Positions 1 through 8,583 of a stretch of 64,000 nucleotides of DNA are shown one piece after another; positions within the stretch are counted from its first letter, which is position 1; each line of letters begins with the position of its first letter. Below the pieces are notes generated by a model. That model had not been told where the DNA came from, did no database searches, and worked only from the letters and a program-made list of their open reading frames with translations. The position numbers were made by a program, and so were the translations under genes. The DNA is taken from contig JAJZBM010000002.1 in assembly GCA_021798915.1 (NCBI GenBank), positions 62,001-126,000 on the forward strand. The letters are read 5' to 3'. Source of the stretch: Pseudomonadota bacterium. GTDB lineage: Bacteria > Pseudomonadota > Alphaproteobacteria > Acetobacterales > Acetobacteraceae.

Positions 1-256
1 CGTGCTCCTTCACGAGCGTGACCATGACCAGCGCCGTCGCTCCGGTCGCGGCGGAGATCATCGCTGGCCGCCCGCCGGCGATAGCCGTGATGACGGCGAT
101 ACAGAACGAGGCGTAGAGGCCCACTTTCGGATCGACCCCGGCGATGATGGAGAACGCGATAGCTTCCGGTATGAGCGCGAGAGCAACCACCGTGCCGGCC
201 AGAAGGTCACGCGTGATATCTGGCACCCACTCGGCGCGCAATTTCGATAAGGTCAT
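1..256 (-). CDS. SulP family inorganic anion transporter, N-terminal part (runs off window)
   Basis: Reading down from an ATG at 256 gives a protein that opens [20 protein letters not shown], followed by a first membrane helix ([20 protein letters not shown]) and then the stretch [23 protein letters not shown]. This matches the start of SulP/SLC26 sulfate or bicarbonate permeases, where a short cytoplasmic segment precedes the first helix and a proline-rich turn. Only about 85 residues are in the window, so the transport core and any STAS domain cannot be judged. The substrate is unknown. The family call is strong; the specific anion is not. Confidence 0.85.
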   Translation of the reverse strand, partial: MTLSKLRAEWVPDITRDLLAGTVVALALIPEAIAFSIIAGVDPKVGLYASFCIAVITAIAGGRPAMISAATGATALVMVTLVKEH

Positions 257-328
257 GAAACACTTTCAATAGCCGACATCCGCGTCCGCGGATGGAGCAA
301 TGGGGATGGTGGCAATTTCGCTGCCGGA

Positions 329-364
329 CCGGCAAGAAGCGGGTAACCGGCAGGAAGCGGGTAA
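329..364. repeat. 18-bp tandem duplication
   Basis: Two adjacent copies of ccggcaagaagcgggtaa (second copy has g for a at one position), 17/18 identical, lying 70 bp upstream of the SulP start codon. The length and the near-identity suggest a recent slippage or duplication event. No function is evident. Confidence 0.75.
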
Positions 365-664
365 TAGGTGGAGAAGACGGGATTTATGGTGGCGTCGGCC
401 GGCAAAGCGGCGAAATGCGATCCGTGATCATGCGCCTCTTATGGCAGGTGTTATGCTGCAATGCAACATGCTCGATGACTGACCTCCCCTGTTTCTTCGG
501 ACCTTCCCCGCGGCACGGCTTCGGGCCACCCGCCCCCCATGCCCCGAGGATTCTTTCGTGTCTCAGCGAGAATGAGGGGATGCGTGAGGTGATGCCCCGG
601 CAATGGGCCGAGTGGATATCAAAGACGGCACTCCACACTTCCGCCCGGAAGTCGAATGTGTCGC

Positions 665-705
665 GGATCTGAACCGTCCCGGCAAACCCAGAGCGGTTCA
701 GATCC
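665..705. repeat. Perfect 12-bp inverted repeat (hairpin)
   Basis: Arms ggatctgaaccg (665-676) and cggttcagatcc (694-705) are exact reverse complements separated by 17 bases. There is no T-run on either side, so it is not an obvious intrinsic terminator. It lies directly next to the 14-bp tandem repeats and could be an operator or the edge of a small repeat element. Confidence 0.75.
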
Positions 706-707
706 TC

Positions 708-763
708 GATCGTCTCGGAACGATCGTCTCGGAACGATCGTCTCGAAACGAGCGTCTCGAAAC
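708..763. repeat. Four tandem copies of a 14-bp unit
   Basis: Units at 708-721, 722-735, 736-749 and 750-763 read gatcgtctcggaac, gatcgtctcggaac, gatcgtctcgaaac and gagcgtctcgaaac. The first two are identical and later copies carry one and two changes. There are no spacers, so this is not a CRISPR array. The array could be a variable-number tandem repeat or a cluster of protein-binding sites. Confidence 0.85.
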
Positions 764-818
764 GAATCAGGAACGCCACCGCGCGTAACGATTCGCGGTG
801 ACGTTCGGCTTTCGTCTC

Positions 819-1145
819 TCAGCGTACCGTCGAAAAACTAGTCGGCTGCAAGAAGCTGTTGGTGATCGAGGCGACGATCTGGCCGTCACGCTCGGTTTCG
901 GCACGTTTGGCGATCCATTCCGGATCGGTCATGAAACCGTTCCAGATACGTTCGCGCTCGGCCATCGAATCCCAGGCGAGCAGATAGACCAGATCCTGAT
1001 TCGATTCCCCGACCAACACCGTCCAGAATCCCGCCTGGCGGATGCCGTGGCGCTTCCAGATCGCCAGCGTGATGGTCTCGAAGCGCTTGAGCAGCGCTGG
1101 CAGCCGCCCGGGCAGGCAGTGATAGACCCGCATCTCGTAGATCAT
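819..1145 (-). CDS. NIPSNAP family protein
   Basis: The 108-residue product begins MIYEMRVYHCLPGRLPALLK and continues with a body rich in Trp and Phe (FWTVLVGESNQDLVYLLAW, then a MAERERIWNGF segment). This is the pattern of the small NIPSNAP/dimeric alpha-beta barrel proteins found in many proteobacteria. The start at 1145 is chosen because it opens exactly on the conserved MIYE(M/L)R motif and follows AGAGAGGAAACG, a good ribosome-binding site; the longer frame adds an Arg-rich tail with no homology pattern. The family's function is not firmly known. No operon partner is visible on this strand. Confidence 0.8.
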   Translation of the reverse strand: MIYEMRVYHCLPGRLPALLKRFETITLAIWKRHGIRQAGFWTVLVGESNQDLVYLLAWDSMAERERIWNGFMTDPEWIAKRAETERDGQIVASITNSFLQPTSFSTVR

Positions 1146-1318
1146 CGTTCGTTTCCTCTCTGCGCGCGGTCCAGAGCGCCGCGACGATGCGATCATGCGG
1201 GAATTGCATGACGGGGGGCAAGACAGCCGGGACGAAGCCGGGCAATATGGCGCTGTCCCAATATCCCCGCCGCGCGCATTCGGGCAGGCATCCGGCGGGC
1301 AAGAAGGAGTGCTGCGCC

Positions 1319-2401
1319 ATGACCGCGTTTCCCATCACCCGCGCCGCCACGCTGAAGGCGACGCCGCCCGATGCCAGCCTGAAATTCGGCACCGTATTCA
1401 CCGACCACATGTTCATGATGGAGTACGCGGAGGGACGCGGCTGGACCAATCCGCGCATCGAGCCCTATCACGCGCTCAGCCTCGATCCCGCGACCTGCGT
1501 GCTGCATTACGCGCAAGCGGTGTTCGACGGGCTGAAGGCGTTCCGCGGCGCCGATGGCGTGATCCGCATCTTCCGCCCCGACCGCCACGCCGCCCGGCTC
1601 AACCAATCCTGCGCGCGGCTCTGCATCCCCGCCCTCGATCCGGCCCTGGTCGAGCAATCCTTTCACGCTCTGGTCGGGTTGGAACAGCGCTGGGTGCCGA
1701 AACTGCCCGGCACCGCGCTCTATATCCGCCCGACGGTGATCGCGACCGAGCCTTTCCTCGGCGTCCGCCCGGCGACCACCTATCTCTATTACGTCATCCT
1801 GAGCCCGGTCGGCGCCTATTATCCGGAGGGGATGAACCCGGTGAAGATCCTCGCCAGCGACCGCCATGTCCGCGCTTTGCCCGGCGGCCTCGGCGCCGCC
1901 AAGACGGCGGGCAATTATGCGGCGAGCCTTTTCCCGGCCGAGGAGGCGCATCATCTCGGCTTCACCCAGGTGCTCTATCTCGACGGTGCCGAACACCGTT
2001 TCCTCGAAGAAGTCGGCACCATGAACATCATGCTGAAAATCGACGGCACGGTGATCACCCCGCCGCTCGGGGGTTCGATCCTGGCCGGCGTCACCCGCGA
2101 TTCGGTGCTGACCTTGCTCCGCGATTGGGGGATCCCGGTCGAGGAACGGCCGATCGCCATCGACGAGGTGATCGCCGCGATCGCGTCCGGCCGGCTCGAA
2201 GAAATGTGGGGCACGGGGACGGCGGCGGTGATCTCGCCGGTTGGCGAACTCGGCCACAAAGCCGAGCGCCACGTCATCCATGGCGGGAGGATCGGGGCGT
2301 TGACCCAGCGCCTCTATGACGCGATCGTCGGTATCCAATACGCGACCGGCCCCGACCCGCATGGCTGGGCCCGTCCGGTCGCGGTCACCGAGCCGGCATG
2401 A
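1319..2401 (+). CDS. ilvE: Branched-chain amino acid aminotransferase
   Basis: A 360-residue class IV PLP-dependent aminotransferase that interconverts Leu/Ile/Val and their 2-oxo acids with 2-oxoglutarate, the last step of branched-chain amino acid synthesis. Visible hallmarks: the early FDGLKAFRG segment (about residues 69-77), the RIFRPD..A.RLN motif, the catalytic lysine in GGLGAAKTAGNYAAS (K195) and the cofactor-binding EEVGTMN and GSILAGVTRDS motifs. Length and motifs fit the larger BCAT type also found in eukaryotes. The start at 1319 follows AAGAAGGAG. An amidase follows after 10 bp in the same direction. Confidence 0.93.
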   Translation: MTAFPITRAATLKATPPDASLKFGTVFTDHMFMMEYAEGRGWTNPRIEPYHALSLDPATCVLHYAQAVFDGLKAFRGADGVIRIFRPDRHAARLNQSCARLCIPALDPALVEQSFHALVGLEQRWVPKLPGTALYIRPTVIATEPFLGVRPATTYLYYVILSPVGAYYPEGMNPVKILASDRHVRALPGGLGAAKTAGNYAASLFPAEEAHHLGFTQVLYLDGAEHRFLEEVGTMNIMLKIDGTVITPPLGGSILAGVTRDSVLTLLRDWGIPVEERPIAIDEVIAAIASGRLEEMWGTGTAAVISPVGELGHKAERHVIHGGRIGALTQRLYDAIVGIQYATGPDPHGWARPVAVTEPA

Positions 2402-2411
2402 GGTGGGCGAC

Positions 2412-3842
2412 ATGACCGACGACGATCTCTGTTTCGCCCCGGCAACCGAACTCGCCCGCCTCTATCGCGCCCGCACCCTCTCGCCGCGCACGGTGATGGC
2501 GGCGATACTGGCCCGGATCGCTGCCGAGGATGGCGCCATCAACGCCTTTGCAACCCTCCTCGGCGATCAGGCGATGGCAGAGGCGGCGGCGGCCGAGCGC
2601 CGCTTCGCCGCCGGAGCCCCGCTCGGCGTGCTCGATGGCATCCCGGTCACGCTCAAGGATCTGACGCTGACACGCGGCATCCCGACGCAATATGGCTCGA
2701 AGACGCGGCGCGGCTTCGTCCCCGATCTCGACGCGCCGATCGTGACCAGGCTGCGCGCCGCCGGCGCCATCGTCATCGGCAAGACGACGACACCCGAATT
2801 CGGCTGGATCGGCACCGGGCGAAGCCCGCTCACCGGTCTGACGCATACCCCCTGGCGCATCGGGCTCACCGCCGGCGGCTCCTCGGCCGGCGCCGCTGCC
2901 GCCGCCGCCGCCGGCTTCGGGCCACTCCATCAGGGAAGCGATGCCGCCGGCTCGATCCGGCTGCCGGCGCATTTCTGCGGCGCCTTCGGCTTGAAGCCGA
3001 GCTTCGGGCGGGTTCCCATCCACCCGGTCTCGAACACCGATTATTCCTCCCATCTCGGCCCGCTGACCCGCAGCGTCGCCGATGCGGCGCTGATGCTGAA
3101 AGTGATGGCCGGGCCGCATCCTTGGGACCACACCAGCCTGGAGGCGCCGCCGGCGGATTATCCCGCCGGGCTCGATCAGCCGCCGCGCCGCTTGCGCCTC
3201 GCCTATAGCGCCGATTTCGGCCATGCCCGCGTCGATCCCGAAATCGCCGCACTGGCCCGCGCCGGCGCCACGCGGCTGGCGGACGCGCTGGGCGCCGAGA
3301 TCCACGAGGTCACGCCGCCCTGGGGTAAGGCCGGACCGGAGCTGATCCGCTTCCTCTGGCCCGCGCACTGGGCGGTGCATGCGCCGAAACTCGCCGATTG
3401 GCGCGCGGACATGGATCCCGGCTTCGTCGCCTGCATCGAGGAAGGGACGCAGATCGGCATGGCCGAGTATCAGCTCATGCGCGAGCGCAAATACGCTTAT
3501 ATCCGTGATATCAATATTTTCTTCGAGGATTGGGACTTTCTGCTATCGCCTGCCGCCTCGGTCGCGGCCTTCCCCTCCGAGCGTCTGGTGCCGGTGGGCT
3601 GGCCGGAACATCCCTGGGACTGGCTCGCCTGGGCGGAGTTTTCCTATCCCTTCGACCTCTCGGGCCACCCGGCGGCATCGGTACCGGCCGGCTTCACCGC
3701 CGACGGCTTGCCGGTCGGGTTGCAGATCGTCGGGCACCGTTTCGATGATCTCGGCGTTTTGCAGATGTCCCGCGCCTTCGAGCGCGCCGCCCCATGGGCG
3801 GCGCGGCGGCCCCCCAAGCATGCGGCACCGCCCGCCACGTGA
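2412..3842 (+). CDS. Amidase (amidase signature family)
   Basis: A 476-residue amidase-signature hydrolase. The Ser-cisSer-Lys triad is visible as K82 (GIPVTLKDL), S157 (TAGGSSAGAAAAAAAG) and S181 (GSDAAGSIRLPA), with the family's usual 24-residue spacing between the serines. GatB and GatC are absent nearby, so this is more likely a stand-alone amidase than GatA; the substrate is unknown. It begins 10 bp after ilvE with GAGGTGGG as ribosome-binding site, so the two are probably co-transcribed. Confidence 0.88.
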   Translation: MTDDDLCFAPATELARLYRARTLSPRTVMAAILARIAAEDGAINAFATLLGDQAMAEAAAAERRFAAGAPLGVLDGIPVTLKDLTLTRGIPTQYGSKTRRGFVPDLDAPIVTRLRAAGAIVIGKTTTPEFGWIGTGRSPLTGLTHTPWRIGLTAGGSSAGAAAAAAAGFGPLHQGSDAAGSIRLPAHFCGAFGLKPSFGRVPIHPVSNTDYSSHLGPLTRSVADAALMLKVMAGPHPWDHTSLEAPPADYPAGLDQPPRRLRLAYSADFGHARVDPEIAALARAGATRLADALGAEIHEVTPPWGKAGPELIRFLWPAHWAVHAPKLADWRADMDPGFVACIEEGTQIGMAEYQLMRERKYAYIRDINIFFEDWDFLLSPAASVAAFPSERLVPVGWPEHPWDWLAWAEFSYPFDLSGHPAASVPAGFTADGLPVGLQIVGHRFDDLGVLQMSRAFERAAPWAARRPPKHAAPPAT

Positions 3843-3898
3843 CGGGAGGGGATGTTTTCGAGAAAAACTGCCGCCGGGAGGGCCCTTCCTGGCGGCCC

Positions 3899-4933
3899 TC
3901 ATGCGACCGCCGTCTCCGGCCAGAGCGCGGCGAGATGGGAGTGCCGCGCCACCGCCCAGATACGCGCCTGCTCCTCCGCGCTCAGTTCGCTCCGCCATTT
4001 ATCGATCTCGGCCGCCGCATTGCGGAATACCCGATAATAGCCGGTGGCGCCGGTATGTTCGGTGCTGCGGCGGATGAAGGCGGCGGTTGCGGGTGGCAGG
4101 GAGAGGCCGGCGAAGGCGAGGAGTTCGCGCGCCTGGGCCAACGGCGCCCGCGCGAGATCGGCATGGCGCACCACGCGCGCCGCCGGGTGATGCGCGAGAT
4201 CGGCCAGCGCCCGCTCGTTCAAAAGAACCCATTGCCAGGCGAGTCTTTCGAGCAGCGGCCAGCGCGCGAAAGTAGCCGGATCGAGCCCATGTGCCTTCGC
4301 CTCCGGCCCGGCGAGCAGCCAGTCGAGATCGAGCGCGTGTTCGAACAGGCCGAGCCGCTCGCCACGGCGCATCGACGCCACCTGCCCGCAAGGGTGGCGG
4401 AGGGTGTAGATCACCCGGCAGCCCGGTAGCGCCTGGGCGAAAAGCCCGAGCCGGGTCGGCGAGCTGACCGATTTGAGAACCAGGGTGATCCCCCCCCAGG
4501 CCGTGGCTGCGACCCAGTCGGGGATGGTGACGCGGCGGGCGAGACGCGGGCCGCCGAGCCGCTCCGCGAGCCGCACCGCCTCGATCAGCGCGGCGTGGAC
4601 CCGCTCGGCCACCGCGCCACGATAGGCTTTCGGAAACAGCGGCCGCGTGCCGATGGTTTTCAGCGTCCGCGTTCTCATGAGCCGATCGAGATAGGCCCGT
4701 GCCTCGGACAGCGCCGCCGCCGAAGGCGTGGCGGGCGGCCAAACCGGCAAATGGCGGCCGCGCCATACCGTATCCGGCTCGTGGCGATAGAGAACATCGG
4801 GGTGGCTGTCGAAAACCTTGGCGAGCCAGGTGGTGCCCGAGCGCGGCAGACCAAAAAGCAGCACCACGCGTTCGGCCGCGATCCCCCCGATCAGGGGTGC
4901 CGCTCCGGCGGATGTCAGCGCAGCATCCAACAC
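3899..4933 (-). CDS. Sulfotransferase family protein
   Basis: The N-terminal block VVLLFGLPRSGTTWLAKVFD contains the PAPS 5'-phosphosulfate-binding loop (PRSGTTWL), and a later LRHPCGQVAS segment matches the 3'-phosphate-binding region (R..P...S). The protein would transfer sulfate from PAPS to an unknown acceptor. I place the start at a GTG (4933), which is preceded by GGAGGGGAAG; the longer ATG frame would run into the 5' region of the divergent methyltransferase and has an Arg-rich, unconserved beginning. About 344 residues. It sits convergent to the amidase and divergent from the methyltransferase. Confidence 0.82.
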   Translation of the reverse strand: MLDAALTSAGAAPLIGGIAAERVVLLFGLPRSGTTWLAKVFDSHPDVLYRHEPDTVWRGRHLPVWPPATPSAAALSEARAYLDRLMRTRTLKTIGTRPLFPKAYRGAVAERVHAALIEAVRLAERLGGPRLARRVTIPDWVAATAWGGITLVLKSVSSPTRLGLFAQALPGCRVIYTLRHPCGQVASMRRGERLGLFEHALDLDWLLAGPEAKAHGLDPATFARWPLLERLAWQWVLLNERALADLAHHPAARVVRHADLARAPLAQARELLAFAGLSLPPATAAFIRRSTEHTGATGYYRVFRNAAAEIDKWRSELSAEEQARIWAVARHSHLAALWPETAVA

Positions 4934-5120
4934 CCTTCCCCTCCGGTTCGGCACGGCCTCGCGCCCCCTCGGCCCTCGCGAAATGGTGAGGTCCGTTCGC
5001 GTGGTTTTGCCAGAGGCCCCCGCCCGGTGCAATCCGCGGTTTGCGCCGCGCCGGGTTGCGCCGAAGTCAAAGCCGGCTTTATCTCTCGGGCATACGCAAC
5101 GGCGACAACGGGAGCCCCTC

Positions 5121-6146
5121 ATGACCACGACCTCTGATCTCAAGGCGCGTTTCCACGCCCAGGCGCAGGGCGCGATGGTGCTCCATCTCGGCTATATCGG
5201 GGTCGTGAACCGGCTCTTCGAGACGCTGTTTCACCTCGGCGCCGCCGATAGCGCGGCGCTGGCGGCGGCGGCGGGGATGGATGCCGGCTATGTCCGCCGC
5301 TGGTGTGATGCCGCTTATGCCACCGGCTATCTCGAAGAGGCCGATGGCGAGCGTTTCCGCCTCAGCGCGATCGGCGAGGCGATGCGCCCGGAAGCGCCGG
5401 AGAGCCTGATGCCGGTCGTGGTGCAGACGATGATTTCGGCGCACATGGCCGAGCGCGCGGCGGGTCTGATGCCGAGCGGAGCGCGGCCCGGCGAGCAGGT
5501 TCTGGCCGAGCGCGAAACTCTCCTGCCCTGGTTCGGCCCGATGCTGGAAGCGAGCTACGCCCCGATGTTCGAGACCACCATCAGCCCGGCCATTCCGGTC
5601 TTCGGCGAGATCGATGCGCGCGGCGGGCTCGCCGTCGATCTCGGCTGTGGCAATGGTTGGTATCTGCGGGGCCTCGCGCGGCGCTATCCGCATCTGCGCG
5701 GCCACGGGATCGACGGATTCGCCGAAAATATCGCGCAGGCGACGGCGATGGCAGAAAAGGCGGGACTCGGCGCGCGGCTCAGCTTCGCGGTCGGCGACGC
5801 GCATCATTTCACCCTGCCCGAACCCGCCGATCTGATCGCCATGAACCGGGCGCTGCATCACGTCTGGGAGGGCGGGATCACGCGCTTTCTCGCCCGGCTT
5901 CGCGGTCAGCTCAAGCCCGGCGGGGCGGTGGTGTTCTGGGAGCCGAACTGGCCGGGGACGCGCGCGATGCTGCGCCAGCCGGGCTGGGCGCGCATCGCGT
6001 TTCAGAATCTGACCGAGCATGTCCAGGGCAATCACCTGCTCGGCGCCGAGGAAATCACTGCCGCCGTGCGCGCCGCCGGCTTCCGGGACGCGGAGACGCA
6101 TCTCTTCGCCGATGGGCGGGAAGCGGTCATCGTCGCCCGCGCGTAG
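5121..6146 (+). CDS. SAM-dependent methyltransferase with N-terminal winged-helix region
   Basis: A 341-residue class I methyltransferase. Motif I (LAVDLGCGNGWYLRGLARRYP, about residues 173-193) binds SAM; the acidic motif II position falls at GHGIDGF, and MNRALHHVW and a KPGGAVVFWEP strand follow. The first 100 or so residues are helical and resemble the dimerisation/winged-helix half seen in O-methyltransferase and Rv2258c-like proteins. The start at 5121 follows a GGGAG. The substrate is unknown. It is divergent from the sulfotransferase and followed by nrdJ after 92 bp. Confidence 0.85.
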   Translation: MTTTSDLKARFHAQAQGAMVLHLGYIGVVNRLFETLFHLGAADSAALAAAAGMDAGYVRRWCDAAYATGYLEEADGERFRLSAIGEAMRPEAPESLMPVVVQTMISAHMAERAAGLMPSGARPGEQVLAERETLLPWFGPMLEASYAPMFETTISPAIPVFGEIDARGGLAVDLGCGNGWYLRGLARRYPHLRGHGIDGFAENIAQATAMAEKAGLGARLSFAVGDAHHFTLPEPADLIAMNRALHHVWEGGITRFLARLRGQLKPGGAVVFWEPNWPGTRAMLRQPGWARIAFQNLTEHVQGNHLLGAEEITAAVRAAGFRDAETHLFADGREAVIVARA

Positions 6147-6238
6147 ACAGGCCGCCCTCGCCCCGCCGGCGGGAAAACTTTATACTGGCGCCCTACCGGA
6201 GTCGGGCCGCCTGCCGGTCGCAATCGAGGAGGGGTGAG

Positions 6239-8518
6239 ATGGATATCCCGCTAGCCGAAGCCGGCGCCGCCGCGCGCATCGCGCCGATTTCACGCCAGGT
6301 CTGGGATGCCAAATATCGCCTGAAAGCCCTCGATGGCACGCCGCTCGACCGTGGCATCGAGGAAAGCTGGCGCCGGGTCGCCCGCGCCCTCGCCGCCCCC
6401 GAGCGCGAGAAGGCGCTCTGGGAGGAGCGGTTTTACGCCGCTCTCGAGGATTTCCGTTTTCTCCCCGCCGGGCGGATTCTCTCCGGCGCCGGCAGCGGGC
6501 GGCGCGTCACCCTGTTCAACTGCTTCGTCATGGGCGACATCCCGGACGATCTCGGCGGTATTTTCGAAAATTTACGCGAAGCCGCGCTGACCATGCAGCA
6601 GGGCGGCGGCATCGGCTATGATTTTTCCACGCTTCGGCCCAAGGGCGCGGTGGTCAAGGGCGTCGGCGCCGATGCCTCCGGCCCGCTCTCGTTCATGGAT
6701 GTGTGGGACGCGATGTGCCGCACCATCATGTCGGCCGGGGCAAGGCGCGGCGCGATGATGGCGACGTTGCGCTGCGATCATCCCGATATCGAGGCGTTCA
6801 TCGCCGCCAAGCGCGAACCGGGACGGCTGCGCAATTTCAATCTTTCGGTTCTGGTCACCGATGATTTCATGGCGGCGATCGATGCCGATGCCGACTGGCC
6901 GCTCCGCTTCGAGGGCAAGACCTATCGCAGCGTCCGCGCCCGCGCGCTCTGGGACGCCATCACCCGCGCGACCTATGATTACGCCGAACCCGGCGTTCTG
7001 TTCATCGATCGCATCAACGCCCGCAACAACCTCGCCTATTGCGAAACCATCCACGCGACCAACCCCTGCGCCGAGCAGCCTCTGCCGCCTTATGGCGCCT
7101 GTTTGCTCGGCTCGATCAATCTCGCGCGGCTGATCCGCGAGCCCTTCACCGAGCGCGCCCGCCTCGATACCGCGTTGCTCGACGAGTTGGTCGCGGCGGC
7201 GGTGCGGATGATGGACAACACCATCGACGTATCCGGCTTTCCCCTGGAGGCGCAGCGCCGCGAGGCGATGACCAAGCGGCGCATCGGCCTCGGCGTCACC
7301 GGCCTCGCCGACGCCCTGATGATGTGCGGTGAACGCTATGGCTCGCCGGCCGCGGCTGCGGTCGCGGGCGAATGGGCGCGCCGTGTCAACCGCGCCGCCT
7401 ATCTCACCTCCGCCCATCTCGCCGCCGAAAAGGGCGCCTTCCCGCTGTTTGATCGCGAGGCCTATCTCGCCGGCGAAAGCGTGCGCGAACTCGATGAGGA
7501 TGTGCGCGCGCTGATCGCCGAAAACGGCATCAGGAACGCCCTCCTCACCTCGATCGCGCCGACCGGCACCATCTCGCTCCTCGCCGACAATATTTCGAGC
7601 GGCATCGAGCCGGTATTCGCCCACAGCTATACCCGCAAGGTGCGCGAGCCCGACGGGTCACTCCGCGAGGAGGCGGTTTCGGATCACGCGGTCAGGCTCT
7701 ATCGCGACATGTTCGGGCCCGAGGCGCCGCTGCCGGCGCATTTCGTCACCGCGCAGGATCTGACCCCGGCCGAGCATGTGCGCATGCAGGCGGCGGTGCA
7801 GCGCCATGTCGACAGCGCGATTTCGAAAACCGTCAATGTGCCGGAGGATATCTCCTTCGCCGATTTTCAGGAAGTCTATCGCGACGCCTATCGCTCCGGC
7901 TGCAAGGGATGCACGACCTATCGCCCGAACGCGATCACCGGCTCGGTGCTCGAGGTCACACCGGCGGCGCCGGCCGCACGCCCGCAGACCGGGCCGGAAC
8001 TCCTGCTACGCACCGAAAAACTCACCGGCGCCACCTATAAATTGCGCTGGCCGGACAGCGAACACGCGCTCTATGTCACCCTCAACGACATCGAACAGGA
8101 CGGCGTGCGGCGGCCGTTCGAGGTGTTCGTGAACTCCAAGAATCTCGAACATTACGCCTGGGTGGTCGCGCTCACCCGGATGATCAGTGCTGTGTTCCGC
8201 CGTGGCGGCGAGGTTGGCTTCGTCGCCGAGGAATTGAAGCAGGTTTTCGATCCGCGCGGCGGACACTGGCATAACGGCCGCTACGTGCCCTCGCTGGTCG
8301 CGGCGATCGGCGATGTCATCGAACGCCATATGATCTCGACCGGATTTCTCACCATGCCGCTCTTCGACGAAACCTTGGCGGAAGGCACGGCGGCGAACGG
8401 CACGGCGGCGCGCGGCGGGCTGGTCGGCCCGGTCTGTCCGAAATGCAGCCAGCCGGGCTTGGTCAAGGAAGCCGGCTGCCTCTCCTGCTTTCACTGCGGC
8501 TGGTCGAAATGCAGCTAG
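6239..8518 (+). CDS. nrdJ: Adenosylcobalamin-dependent (class II) ribonucleotide reductase
   Basis: A 759-residue enzyme that reduces ribonucleotides to deoxyribonucleotides using adenosylcobalamin instead of an oxygen-made tyrosyl radical. Visible: the first redox cysteine in TLFNCFVMG, the QQGGGIGYDFSTLRPKG substrate loop, the NPCAEQPLPPYGACLLGSIN active-site segment with catalytic Asn-Cys-Glu, the phosphate-binding APTGTISLLADNISSG-type loop, and a C-terminal cysteine-rich tail (CPKCSQ...CLSCFHCGWSKC) that resembles the zinc-binding, thioredoxin-rereduced tail of this class. The ATG at 6239 follows GAGGAGGGG. No nrdA/B is seen in the window. The 92-bp upstream gap is too short for a full cobalamin riboswitch. 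Confidence 0.95.
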   Translation: MDIPLAEAGAAARIAPISRQVWDAKYRLKALDGTPLDRGIEESWRRVARALAAPEREKALWEERFYAALEDFRFLPAGRILSGAGSGRRVTLFNCFVMGDIPDDLGGIFENLREAALTMQQGGGIGYDFSTLRPKGAVVKGVGADASGPLSFMDVWDAMCRTIMSAGARRGAMMATLRCDHPDIEAFIAAKREPGRLRNFNLSVLVTDDFMAAIDADADWPLRFEGKTYRSVRARALWDAITRATYDYAEPGVLFIDRINARNNLAYCETIHATNPCAEQPLPPYGACLLGSINLARLIREPFTERARLDTALLDELVAAAVRMMDNTIDVSGFPLEAQRREAMTKRRIGLGVTGLADALMMCGERYGSPAAAAVAGEWARRVNRAAYLTSAHLAAEKGAFPLFDREAYLAGESVRELDEDVRALIAENGIRNALLTSIAPTGTISLLADNISSGIEPVFAHSYTRKVREPDGSLREEAVSDHAVRLYRDMFGPEAPLPAHFVTAQDLTPAEHVRMQAAVQRHVDSAISKTVNVPEDISFADFQEVYRDAYRSGCKGCTTYRPNAITGSVLEVTPAAPAARPQTGPELLLRTEKLTGATYKLRWPDSEHALYVTLNDIEQDGVRRPFEVFVNSKNLEHYAWVVALTRMISAVFRRGGEVGFVAEELKQVFDPRGGHWHNGRYVPSLVAAIGDVIERHMISTGFLTMPLFDETLAEGTAANGTAARGGLVGPVCPKCSQPGLVKEAGCLSCFHCGWSKCS

Positions 8519-8583
8519 CCGATACCATCAAAAAGCTTTTGCGGATTTTTTATCGGAAAACAGCGTTTTCGACGGGAAGCCGC

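Larger units (their letters stand above)
257..818. other. Non-coding stretch with short repeats
   Basis: About 560 bases between the divergent-facing SulP gene start and the end of the NIPSNAP gene. The overlapping short reading frames on both strands have no recognisable protein features. What is visible is an 18-bp tandem duplication (329-364), a 12-bp perfect inverted repeat (665-705) and four copies of a 14-bp unit (708-763). I see no tRNA, transposase fragment or convincing promoter. It may hold a decayed gene or regulatory sites for the SulP gene. Confidence 0.5.

Noticed and set aside
708-763. CRISPR array
   Set aside because: Units are directly adjacent with no spacers and only 14 bp long.
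384-779. 131-codon minus-strand frame in the gap
   Set aside because: Crosses the tandem repeats, has no protein features and no convincing ribosome-binding site.
1193-2413. 406-codon minus-strand frame
   Set aside because: Antisense to ilvE; the ilvE frame has a complete set of family motifs.
6147-6238. Cobalamin riboswitch ahead of nrdJ
   Set aside because: Only 92 bases are available and the conserved B12-box string is not seen.
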